Source: Fibrobacter sp.
Lineage (GTDB): Bacteria; Fibrobacterota; Fibrobacteria; Fibrobacterales; Fibrobacteraceae
DNA length: 6,106 bases
Reading direction: 5' to 3'
Assembly (NCBI GenBank): GCA_021443065.1
Contig: JABUUR010000229.1
Coordinates: 1 to 6,106 of the forward strand
This document shows positions 1 through 6,106 of this stretch, piece by piece (within the stretch, counting starts at the first letter, position 1; the number at the start of each line of letters is the position of its first letter). The position numbers and the translations under genes are program-made. Under the pieces are notes generated by a model. The model worked only from the letters and a program-made list of their open reading frames with translations, did no database searches and was not told the origin of the DNA.

Positions 1-33
1 AGCCACAGTCAAAAACACAGCCCCGCACGGACT

Positions 34-258
34 ATGCGAATCAACATCAAGGTACATGCCCGCAGCAAGCGTGAATCTGTCACGCCACAACCCGACGGAA
101 GTTTCAAGGTGGAAGTCAAGGCTCCTCCCGTGGAAGGCGCCGCCAACGAGGCCATCTGCGAACTGTTGGCAAACCATTTCAAGGTCCACAAGCGAAACGT
201 CCGGGTAGTGCTGGGCAGCACCAACAACAAGAAGGTTGTCGAAATCGAAAGCATCTAA
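34..258 (+). CDS. DUF167 / YggU-family small protein
   Basis: This 74-residue protein matches the DUF167 (YggU-like) family, small alpha/beta proteins found in bacteria, archaea and eukaryotes whose biochemical role is not established. The family pattern is visible: a basic N-terminal strand (INIKVHARSKRESV), a second strand (FKVEVKAPPVEGAANEAI) holding the characteristic P-P-V-x-G-x-A-N turn at about residues 31-38, a helix (ELLANHFKV) and the closing G-S-T-x-x-x-K-V-V-E-I strand at 61-71. It is somewhat shorter than the roughly 96-residue E. coli YggU but covers the whole domain. ATG at 34 is the only ATG start in frame inside the window. The frame stays open to base 1, so a start further upstream cannot be excluded, and no clear Shine-Dalgarno precedes base 34. 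The stop lies 8 bases before the next gene, which suggests co-transcription. Family assignment is confident; function is unknown. Confidence 0.88.
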   Translation: MRINIKVHARSKRESVTPQPDGSFKVEVKAPPVEGAANEAICELLANHFKVHKRNVRVVLGSTNNKKVVEIESI

Positions 259-266
259 AACAACCC

Positions 267-1841
267 ATGAAGCATTCCATTCGCAACAAGATTCTCGTTC
301 TGAACCTCACAGGAATTTTCCTGTGTTCCATACTTGTAGGCGGCATAGGCTACCTTTTCGTAGACGACTACATTTACAGGGACTCCGACAACTACCTGAA
401 GGCCCTGGGCGAAAAGGAATCTTCCAGAATTTCATCCAAGCTGGAAAGCATCGAGCAATACGTCAAGACCCTCAATTACGTGGTGCTGGAGGGCATCCAG
501 AGCGAATCCACCATACTGATGGACAATTCCCGCGAAGCCCACACCCGCGAGAACCTGAATTTCATGCGGTCCACCGTAATGAACGTCCCCAACGCCATCG
601 CCGTGTACCTGCGTTACAATCCCAAGCTCACGCCCCCCACGTCGGGCATATTCCTGTCCAAGACAAGCAAGACCAGTACAATCCAAAAACAGGTCCCTAC
701 GGATTTTTCAAAGTATTCTCCCGACGACATCGAGCATGTGGGATGGTACTACATCCCCATCCAAAAGGGCCGGCCCATCTGGATGGAGCCTTACGAAAAC
801 AAGAACGTGGACATCTACATGATTTCTTACGTGATGCCCCTGTTCAAGTTCGGCCAGGAAATCGGGGTCGTGGGCATGGACGTGAACTTCGGTTACCTGA
901 CCCAGGAGATTTCCTCCATCCAACTGTTTAAAACAGGTTTCGCTTTCCTGGAAGACGCCGAAGGAAACATCGCCTACCACCCCACCATGAAGATGGGCGA
1001 AAAATTCCAGAACTACGGCGAATACAAAGTCGTCCGCAACCGGCTAAGGAACGGGATGATTCTTGTTCTCGCCTGCCCGCTCTCCGAATTCAACGAGGAA
1101 CAAAACCACCTTACAAAGCAGATCGCATTTTTGACCATATTGATTACGATCATATCGGCAATCCTTTCCATGTTCTTTGCCAACAGCATCATCCGGCCCT
1201 TGACCACCCTGACAGAATCAGCCAAGAAGATGACCAGCGGCGAACTGGATGTTTCCTTTGATACAAACCGAAAAGACGAAATCGGCAAACTGGCAAAAAG
1301 TTTTGATGCAGCACGGAACCACATCAAGGAATACCTGGGCTACATCAAGGGCATGGCCTACAAGGACGCGCTTACAAGCGTACGGAACAAGAACGCCTTG
1401 GACAACTACATCGAAGACCTCAAGAAACAGGTTGACGAAGGAAACATTACGCAATTCGGCATCGTAGCCATGGACGTAAACAACCTGAAGGCCACCAACG
1501 ACACCTACGGCCACGACTGCGGCAACAAACTTCTGGTTAACGCATGTCAACTGATTTGCAAGACATTTGCCCACAGCCCCGTTTTCCGCGTGGGCGGCGA
1601 CGAATTTTTGGCAATTCTCATTAACAACGACTTCGCCGATCGCGACCGACTTATGGAACTTTTGAAAAGCAACATGGACCAGGCAAAAGCGAACTATCCC
1701 AACCCCTGGGAGCAGATTTCCATAGCCGCAGGCCTTGCTGTTTTCGACTCCGCCGGCAAAGAGACCTTCGAGGCCGTAGCAAAACGTGCCGACGAATCCA
1801 TGTACGAAAACAAAAAGCAGATGAAGGCCAGGGCGGGCTAG
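267..1841 (+). CDS. Membrane diguanylate cyclase (dCache sensor, HAMP, GGDEF)
   Basis: This 524-residue inner-membrane sensor enzyme is predicted to make cyclic di-GMP from two GTP. Seen in order: a membrane helix at about 8-31; a periplasmic region of about 35-280 with dCache hallmarks (WYYIP at 160-164, PY at 175-176, GVVGMDVNF at 200-208); a second membrane helix at 285-305; a HAMP domain at about 308-355; and a GGDEF domain at about 360-520. The active-site loop GGDEF is intact at 443-447. The metal- and substrate-binding motif is present (MDVNNLK with Asp403, then ND at 411-412 and GH at 415-416), so catalysis is expected. Two departures stand out: the inhibitory RxxD site is absent (FAHS at 434-437), and the usual GHxxGD reads GHDCGN. 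ATG at 267 follows the upstream stop by 8 bases without an obvious ribosome binding site, so the gene may depend on translation of its neighbour. The ligand is unknown. Confidence 0.93.
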   Translation: MKHSIRNKILVLNLTGIFLCSILVGGIGYLFVDDYIYRDSDNYLKALGEKESSRISSKLESIEQYVKTLNYVVLEGIQSESTILMDNSREAHTRENLNFMRSTVMNVPNAIAVYLRYNPKLTPPTSGIFLSKTSKTSTIQKQVPTDFSKYSPDDIEHVGWYYIPIQKGRPIWMEPYENKNVDIYMISYVMPLFKFGQEIGVVGMDVNFGYLTQEISSIQLFKTGFAFLEDAEGNIAYHPTMKMGEKFQNYGEYKVVRNRLRNGMILVLACPLSEFNEEQNHLTKQIAFLTILITIISAILSMFFANSIIRPLTTLTESAKKMTSGELDVSFDTNRKDEIGKLAKSFDAARNHIKEYLGYIKGMAYKDALTSVRNKNALDNYIEDLKKQVDEGNITQFGIVAMDVNNLKATNDTYGHDCGNKLLVNACQLICKTFAHSPVFRVGGDEFLAILINNDFADRDRLMELLKSNMDQAKANYPNPWEQISIAAGLAVFDSAGKETFEAVAKRADESMYENKKQMKARAG

Positions 1842-1870
1842 CGTACAATTTTTCAATTTGCAGAAAACAG

Positions 1871-1898
1871 AAAATGGTGGACCAAAGTCCACCACTTT
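1871..1898. terminator. Bidirectional terminator hairpin between convergent genes
   Basis: A perfect 8-bp stem (1875-1882 with 1887-1894; TGGTGGAC against GTCCACCA) encloses a 4-base CAAA loop. One mismatch further out, AAA at 1871-1873 pairs with TTT at 1896-1898. On the minus strand the stem is followed by ATTTTCTGTTTTC, a good U-rich tail for ending the rpsB-tsf transcript. On the plus strand the tail is only CTTTCAAT, so termination of the cyclase transcript is likely weaker. Its position, 30 bases after the cyclase stop and about 85 bases past the tsf stop, fits a shared terminator. Confidence 0.8.
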
Positions 1899-1983
1899 CA
1901 ATACCTTGCTCAAATACCTTGCGGATGTCGACAGCGGCAAAAAGGCGCCGCGGTACTCCCGCCAGGATATTAGCTAGCGCGTA

Positions 1984-2880
1984 TTAGTTGCCGCGTTCGA
2001 AACGGATGAAGTTCACGACCTTCAAGGAAGAAAGGCCAAGCTGCTTTGCAACGACTTCCTGGAGGTAGTCCTTGACGCAGAGCTTCTTGGGATTCTTTTC
2101 GGACATGAAGAATTCCTGGTCTTCGAGAACGATTTCCTTCAGGACCTTGGCCACACGGCCGTCCAGCTGGCGTTCCACGAATTCAGGCTTGGTCTGCTTG
2201 CCGGTCGCCTGGGCCTGGGCTTCGATCTGGGCGCGAGCGATTTCGCGTTCCTTCTCGATGGTTTCGGCGGGAACGGCGGCATCGTTCAGGGCCACCGGTG
2301 CAAATGCGGCGGCCTGCATGGCGATGTCTTTAGCAGCCTGCTTGAGGGCGGCTTCGTCGGCAGAACCTTCGTAGGCAAGTTCGGTGATCACACCGATCTT
2401 GCCCTTCATGTGGCTGTAGACACCGAACACGGTGTTTGCATTCTTCTTGAGTTCTGCGAACTTACGGAAGTCGATGTTTTCCTGGATCTTCACGAGAACG
2501 TCCTGGAGAACGTCGTTGATCTTCTTGCCATCGACGGTGGCGGCCTTCAGGTCGTCCACAGAGGAGATAGCCTGGGTTTCCACGGCCTTCACGGCAAGCC
2601 CAGCAAGGGCCACGAAGTCGTCGTTGTTGGAAACCGGCTCGGTTTCGCAAGACAGTTCGAATGCGGCAGCCTTTTCTGCAGTTTCGATCAAGTAGATGCG
2701 GCCTTCCTTGGCAGCCTTGTCTGCGCGCTTTGCAGCGACGGCAGCACCCTGCTTGCGGAGGAGTTCGACAGCCTTGTCCAAGTCACCGTCAGTTTCGGTG
2801 AGGGCTTTCTTGCACTGCATCATGCCAACGCCAGTCTTCTGGCGCAGTTCGTTCACGAGGGAGGCGGTAATAGTTGCCAT
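1984..2880 (-). CDS. tsf: Elongation factor Ts
   Basis: EF-Ts is the cytoplasmic nucleotide-exchange factor that releases GDP from EF-Tu so that it can bind GTP and aminoacyl-tRNA again. The 298-residue product is close to the usual length (E. coli 283). The N-terminal UBA-like domain carries the family signature (TGVGMMQCKKALTE at 16-29). The core domains follow (GVYSHMKGKIGVI at 153-165, DIAMQAAA at 185-192), and the C-terminal module ends in VVNFIRFERGN. The oddity is the second family signature, normally TDFVA: it reads TEPVS at 80-84, replacing the Asp-Phe pair that in E. coli contacts EF-Tu. I confirmed this from the bases (acc gag ccg on the minus strand). The start is 2 bases after the rpsB stop, and the ribosome binding site (GTGAGGAAAAG) lies within the last codons of rpsB, so the two genes are co-transcribed and probably translationally coupled. 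Confidence 0.98.
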   Translation of the reverse strand: MATITASLVNELRQKTGVGMMQCKKALTETDGDLDKAVELLRKQGAAVAAKRADKAAKEGRIYLIETAEKAAAFELSCETEPVSNNDDFVALAGLAVKAVETQAISSVDDLKAATVDGKKINDVLQDVLVKIQENIDFRKFAELKKNANTVFGVYSHMKGKIGVITELAYEGSADEAALKQAAKDIAMQAAAFAPVALNDAAVPAETIEKEREIARAQIEAQAQATGKQTKPEFVERQLDGRVAKVLKEIVLEDQEFFMSEKNPKKLCVKDYLQEVVAKQLGLSSLKVVNFIRFERGN

Positions 2881-2882
2881 GA

Positions 2883-3617
2883 TTACTTTTCCTCACCGTT
2901 ATCGAACTTCTTGACTTCTTCCTTGGTCTTCTTTTCAACAGAGCGGGGAGCAACGTTGGCGGCGATGTAGTCCACAATGAGCTTGATGGACTTCACGGCG
3001 TCGTCGTTTGCCGGAACCGGGAAATCGACGAGAGTCGGGTCGACGTTGGTGTCGCAAATGCCGATGATAGGAATGTGCAGACGACGTGCTTCGGCAACGG
3101 CGATCTTTTCGTGCTGGAGGTCGGTCACGACCAGCAGGCCCGGAAGGTTCACCATTTCGCGAATGCCGCCGAACACATCCAGGAGCTTGGCGCGTTCGCG
3201 GTTCTTGTCCAGGACTTCCTTCTTGGAGAGGGCCTGGAAAGTGCCGTCCTGTTCCATGGCGTCGATCTTGTCGATCTTCTTGATGGACTTACGGACAGTC
3301 TGGAAGTTGGTCATCATACCACCGAGCCAACGGTTGGTCACGGAGAACTGGTTGCAGGCGGCAGCAGCGTCGAGGACGCACTGGCGGGCAGTGGGCTTGG
3401 TGCCAACGAAGAGAACGGTCTTACCGGATTCGGAGATCTTCTTTGCAGCGGCGGCAGCGGCTTCGAGGAGGTCGCGGGTCTTGGACAGGTTAAGAACGTA
3501 GATGCCGTTCTTTTCAGCCAAGATGTAGGGTTTCATTTTAGGATTCCAGCGCTGAGTCTGGTGACCAAAGTGGGAACCTGCTGCGAGCAGATCTTCAACG
3601 GAAGGCAGATTTGCCAT
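2883..3617 (-). CDS. rpsB: 30S ribosomal protein S2
   Basis: Ribosomal protein S2 binds the 30S subunit late in assembly and is needed for S1 to join. The 244-residue product matches the family length (E. coli 241). Recognisable blocks are the first S2 signature at 9-20 (DLLAAGSHFGHQ), RWNPKMKPYI at 23-32, LFVGTK at 69-74, NRWLGGMMTN at 95-104, the second signature beginning PGLLVVTDLQHE at 159-170, and ICDTNVDP at 187-194. The tail after about 224 is charged and Lys/Glu-rich. An upstream in-frame ATG at 3674 would add 19 residues, but MANLPSVEDLL from 3617 is the normal S2 beginning. It is preceded by an AAGGA ribosome binding site (3626-3630) with 8 bases between. The extra 19 codons fall in the structured leader and are not S2-like. 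It is first gene of the rpsB-tsf operon. Confidence 0.98.
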   Translation of the reverse strand: MANLPSVEDLLAAGSHFGHQTQRWNPKMKPYILAEKNGIYVLNLSKTRDLLEAAAAAAKKISESGKTVLFVGTKPTARQCVLDAAAACNQFSVTNRWLGGMMTNFQTVRKSIKKIDKIDAMEQDGTFQALSKKEVLDKNRERAKLLDVFGGIREMVNLPGLLVVTDLQHEKIAVAEARRLHIPIIGICDTNVDPTLVDFPVPANDDAVKSIKLIVDYIAANVAPRSVEKKTKEEVKKFDNGEEK

Positions 3618-3623
3618 AATGTG

Positions 3624-3630
3624 TTTCCTT
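3624..3630 (-). promoter_or_regulatory. rpsB ribosome binding site
   Basis: On the minus strand AAGGAAA lies 8 bases (counted from AAGGA) before the ATG at 3617. It decides the S2 start in favour of 3617 over the ATG at 3674, which has no such site. Confidence 0.8.
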
Positions 3631-3670
3631 TTTTCGGTTGTTACTACCCGGCCTGGGACTAAGGCGCAAA

Positions 3671-3739
3671 GCACTTTCGTGCCACCGAAGCGACTCTCTC
3701 AGACCGGTGATTGATTTTACCGGGGCACTATTACCCCGG
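3671..3739 (-). promoter_or_regulatory. Structured 5' leader of rpsB mRNA (candidate autoregulatory site)
   Basis: Between the predicted transcription start (near 3740) and the rpsB start, the minus strand can form three hairpins in a row. The first is a perfect 6-bp stem, CCGGGG (3739-3734) with CCCCGG (3725-3720), and an 8-base loop. The second pairs CACCG (3709-3705) with CGGTG (3687-3683) around 17 bases. The third, directly abutting it, is GCAC-GAAA-GTGC (3682-3671), a 4-bp stem capped by a GNRA-type tetraloop. S2 is known to repress its own operon through the rpsB leader in gamma-proteobacteria. That the same happens here is inference, and the structures were paired by eye. Confidence 0.45.
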
Positions 3740-3745
3740 CAGCTG

Positions 3746-3776
3746 CAAATGTAGCAAAAAACCGATTTTTTTTCAA
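3746..3776 (-). promoter_or_regulatory. Promoter of the rpsB-tsf operon
   Basis: On the minus strand TTG (3776-3774) is followed after exactly 20 bases by TACATTTG (3753-3746). This fits the Bacteroidota-type promoter (TTG, 19-21 bases, TAnnTTTG). The same bases also read as a sigma-70 promoter: TTGAAA, 17 bases, TACATT. The spacer is mostly an A8 run, TCGG and a T6 run. Transcription would begin near 3740, giving a leader of about 120 bases. The match is read directly from sequence; use as a promoter is inferred from it and from its position. Confidence 0.7.
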
Positions 3777-3851
3777 TTATTTAAAGGTTCTCAAACTATA
3801 TTTATTTAGTGTTTTGGGTAAAACCAAAGGCATAAGGAGAAAATTCGCCCA
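3777..3851 (+). promoter_or_regulatory. Upstream region of the hybrid kinase gene, with ribosome binding site
   Basis: This AT-rich stretch should hold the kinase promoter, since the rpsB promoter begins on the other strand at once beside it. The best -10-like block is TATATTTA at 3797-3804 (TATATT as sigma-70, or seven of eight positions of TAnnTTTG), but no good upstream TTG box stands at the right distance, so the promoter call is weak. The ribosome binding site AAGGAG at 3834-3839 is clear. It lies 12 bases before ATG 3852, slightly longer than usual, and supports that start. Confidence 0.45.
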
Positions 3852-6068
3852 ATGCGAAAGACAAAGGAACTCATAAAGACCATCAGATTGCTTTTTTTCA
3901 ATGAAGAAATCGAAATCCAGGCGCGACTGCTCAACCTGATGCTCTGGGTGGCACTTATCGGCGGTTTTGCCTTTGCGGTCGTCCTGACTGCGACTACGGG
4001 AATTTCCGACGGCCTTGTGATCATCCCCCTGTTAGTGCTCACCAGTATCGCATTGTTTTTCTCCTACAAAAAGCACTACCAGATCGCGGGCTTTATCGGA
4101 GCAGGTCTGTGCGACATGATACTCTTTCCCATCCTGTTTTTTTCAAGGGGCATTAGCAGCGGAGTAACCATCTGGTTCACCCTGGGCCTGATCTTCTGCT
4201 GGCTCACCATGAAAGGAAAACTGAGCATTATCACCTTTTTGCTTGGTTACGTGGCAATGAGTGCCGCCATAGCCTTCGGCTCCCTGTACCCGCAATACGT
4301 TGCACAGAGAACCCTCAGCGCCGACATTTTCGACGTGATCAGCAGCCTGGGCATGGTGTCCCTACTTATCGGAATCATCTTCAAGTACCAAAACCACACC
4401 TACCAAAGACAAAACGACCAACTTAAAAAACAACAGGAAGCCCTGGAAGACGTGGCCAACCAGTTGAAAGTGGCAAGCCACGCCAAGTCGGAATTTTTGG
4501 CCAACATGAGCCACGAAATCCGCACCCCCATCAACGGCATCATCGGCATGAACACCATGCTGCTGCGGGGCTTGAAAGACAAGGAACTCATGGAATACGC
4601 CCAGAATATCCAGAGTGCAAGCCAGACCCTGCTTTCCTTGATCAACGACGTTCTGGACATATCAAAAATCGAATCGGGCAAAATGGAAATCATGGCTGTG
4701 GAATACGAGTTGTTCTCCGTACTGAACAACTGCTATAACATGATACATCCCAAGGCCGAAGACAAGAACCTGGTGTTCGCCATGGACATCGACGAGAACA
4801 TACCCTCCAGGTTATGGGGCGACGAAATACGCATCCGTCAAATCGCCATGAACCTTTTGACCAACGCCATCAAGTACACGGAACGGGGCTTCGTTAAGTT
4901 GTCCGTAAAATTCAAAAGCGACGACGTTCCCAAGGACTTTATCGAAGAAGATTCCAAGATACTGCTGAAGATTTCCGTGGAGGATTCCGGTGCGGGAATC
5001 CGTCAAGAAGACCTCGACAAGTTGTTCGACAAATTCCAGCGCCTCGACGAAAAAAAGTTCCGCACCGTCGAAGGTTCCGGCCTGGGCCTGAATCTGGTAA
5101 AACAACTTGCCGACATGATGGACGGCTGGGTGGAGGTAAAAAGCGAATACGGGAAGGGTTCCACGTTTACCGTCACCATTCCGCAAGTGGTGAAAGACCC
5201 CTCCCCCATGGGAGATTTCGCCGACAACCACAAGCGCTGCGTCGCAAATACAGAGCCCACCTCCGAAGACTTCACCGCACCAGATGCCCGCATTCTGTTC
5301 GTAGACGACGTGAAGATGAACCTGCAGGTGGCCGAGGGCCTGCTGAAAGATACCCAGATCACCATAGACACAGCACTCAGCGGCAAACAGGCGCTTTCCC
5401 TTGTAAGGGAAAACCGATACAACATCATATTCATGGACCACATGATGCCCGACCTGAACGGCATCGAAACGCTTCACCTGATGCAAGTGGACTCCGGAAA
5501 CTTGAACAAGAACACCCCGGTCATCATGCTCACGGCCAACGCCATTGCCGGAGCCAAGGACCAGTACCTGAACGAAGGGTTCTGCGACTACCTGACCAAG
5601 CCCGCACGAATGCAGGACATAATCGCCATGCTCAAAAAACACCTCCCCAAGGAATTAATCCACGAAACCGCCGGCACCGACACAAGCGCCCCCTCCACCA
5701 GCCTGCTGCAAAAAATTTCGCAGGCCGTACCCGAACTGGACACCGCCACCGGCGTGCAGTACAGTCTCAACGACGAAAACTTCTACCTGAAGGTCCTGGG
5801 AATCTTTGTAAAGTCAAGCAAACTCCATAAGATCGAGCAGTACTACGCCGACAAGGAGTGGAACAGTTACCGGATCGAAGTCCACGCCCTCAAAAGTTCC
5901 GCCCTGACAATCGGCGCCAAGGAACTTTCCGAACAGGCCAAGGCCCAGGAAATGGCAAGTTCAGCCCTGGACATGGCCACCATAGAAAAGGGGTACCCCG
6001 CCATGATAAGCCACTACAGAAACCTGCTGGAACAGGTGAAAAATCTGGTGGAAAGCACGGCCCCCTAA
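3852..6068 (+). CDS. Hybrid sensor histidine kinase with receiver and HPt domains
   Basis: This 738-residue inner-membrane protein has all parts of a multistep phosphorelay in one chain. The N-terminus carries about six hydrophobic helices (roughly 28-48, 53-71, 77-97, 104-118, 123-144, 161-178) with short loops, so sensing is probably within the membrane; I do not recognise the sensor family. A polar, Gln/Lys-rich likely coiled coil (179-212) leads to HisKA with SHEIRTP and phospho-acceptor His221. The HATPase domain has the N box ([10 protein letters not shown], Asn338), G1 (DSGAGI, 378-383), F box (FDKFQR) and G2 (GSGLGL, 408-413). The receiver has Asp485-Asp486, phospho-acceptor Asp529, Thr561 and Lys583. 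After a Thr/Ser/Pro-rich linker, the HPt domain has His678 in VHALKSSA. All key residues are present. The order resembles ArcB and BarA without their HAMP or PAS parts. The HPt needs a separate response regulator, and none is encoded in the window. Confidence 0.94.
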   Translation: MRKTKELIKTIRLLFFNEEIEIQARLLNLMLWVALIGGFAFAVVLTATTGISDGLVIIPLLVLTSIALFFSYKKHYQIAGFIGAGLCDMILFPILFFSRGISSGVTIWFTLGLIFCWLTMKGKLSIITFLLGYVAMSAAIAFGSLYPQYVAQRTLSADIFDVISSLGMVSLLIGIIFKYQNHTYQRQNDQLKKQQEALEDVANQLKVASHAKSEFLANMSHEIRTPINGIIGMNTMLLRGLKDKELMEYAQNIQSASQTLLSLINDVLDISKIESGKMEIMAVEYELFSVLNNCYNMIHPKAEDKNLVFAMDIDENIPSRLWGDEIRIRQIAMNLLTNAIKYTERGFVKLSVKFKSDDVPKDFIEEDSKILLKISVEDSGAGIRQEDLDKLFDKFQRLDEKKFRTVEGSGLGLNLVKQLADMMDGWVEVKSEYGKGSTFTVTIPQVVKDPSPMGDFADNHKRCVANTEPTSEDFTAPDARILFVDDVKMNLQVAEGLLKDTQITIDTALSGKQALSLVRENRYNIIFMDHMMPDLNGIETLHLMQVDSGNLNKNTPVIMLTANAIAGAKDQYLNEGFCDYLTKPARMQDIIAMLKKHLPKELIHETAGTDTSAPSTSLLQKISQAVPELDTATGVQYSLNDENFYLKVLGIFVKSSKLHKIEQYYADKEWNSYRIEVHALKSSALTIGAKELSEQAKAQEMASSALDMATIEKGYPAMISHYRNLLEQVKNLVESTAP

Positions 6069-6106
6069 ATTCAGACCGTCACATTCAACCGAATTTACAC
6101 CGCCAC
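6069..6106. other. Downstream flank, no feature seen
   Basis: These 38 bases after the kinase stop hold no convincing terminator, gene start or repeat. The only symmetry is a 4-bp ATTC/GAAT pair, too short to call. Confidence 0.6.

Noticed and set aside
236..931. Open frame of 231 codons on the plus strand overlapping the cyclase in another frame
   Set aside because: Its product is Arg/His/Pro-rich low-complexity sequence without a family match, and the overlapping frame encodes an unmistakable dCache-HAMP-GGDEF protein.
1218..1940. Open frame of 240 codons on the minus strand, antisense to the cyclase
   Set aside because: It lies mostly antisense to a clearly real GGDEF gene, whose codon bias keeps the opposite frame open. 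It has no ribosome binding site or recognisable motif and runs through the terminator hairpin.
1837..1979. GCTAGCG at both ends of the cyclase-tsf intergenic region, as possible insertion-site duplications
   Set aside because: The first copy is part of the cyclase stop region, the repeat is only 7 bases, and nothing between the copies resembles an inserted element.
1874..1987. A 37-codon plus-strand frame starting in the terminator hairpin (MVDQSPPL...)
   Set aside because: Its start codon is inside the terminator stem, it has no ribosome binding site, and its end overlaps the tsf stop. A minus-strand frame through the same region has no start codon of its own.
3618..3674. A 19-residue N-terminal extension of S2 starting at ATG 3674
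   Set aside because: The ribosome binding site and the family's normal N-terminus both point to 3617, and the added residues have no S2 character and overlap the leader hairpins.
3756..3773. A-run/T-run inverted symmetry (A6, CCGA, T8) as a terminator
   Set aside because: There is no GC-rich stem, and the stretch falls within the spacer of the rpsB promoter, which explains it better.
4812..5642. Open frame of 276 codons on the minus strand, antisense to the hybrid kinase
   Set aside because: It is rich in Val, His and Gly as expected from reading GAC/GAA/AAC-rich codons backwards, has no domain, and sits inside the HATPase and receiver coding sequence.

Overview
This window looks like ordinary chromosome from a bacterium of roughly 50% GC. 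It holds five protein genes and no sign of mobile DNA, CRISPR, tRNA or rRNA. The host is inferred, not proven. The promoter in front of rpsB fits the Bacteroidota-style pattern (TTG, 20 bases, TAnnTTTG) and also a sigma-70 pattern. The signalling proteins use the NK / GHDCGN style of GGDEF domain and polytopic hybrid kinases. A Fibrobacterota (Fibrobacter-like) or other FCB-group genome is my best guess, at moderate to low confidence.

Layout: bases 34-258 (+) encode a small DUF167/YggU-family protein. Eight bases later comes a 524-residue membrane diguanylate cyclase (267-1841, +; periplasmic dCache-like sensor, HAMP, GGDEF). The pair ends at a hairpin (1871-1898) that sits between convergent genes and probably stops transcription from both sides. 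From 3617 down to 1984 on the minus strand lies the rpsB-tsf operon, encoding ribosomal protein S2 and elongation factor Ts, with only 2 bases between the genes. Its promoter and a structured leader of about 120 bases occupy 3618-3776. Divergent from it, 3852-6068 (+) encodes a 738-residue hybrid histidine kinase with about six membrane helices, HisKA, HATPase, receiver and HPt domains. The last 38 bases carry no recognisable feature.

How the genes relate: rpsB-tsf is a translation operon whose order is conserved across bacteria. The two signalling proteins flank it but are not shown to act together. The cyclase would convert an extracytoplasmic signal into c-di-GMP. The kinase would pass phosphate His221 to Asp529 to His678 and then to a response regulator that is not encoded here.

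I did not find a convincing new multi-gene system. The points most worth a second look are: EF-Ts has Glu-Pro where the EF-Tu-contacting Asp-Phe pair normally sits; the diguanylate cyclase lacks the RxxD product-inhibition site; and the rpsB mRNA leader appears to fold into consecutive hairpins, which could be an S2 autoregulatory site.
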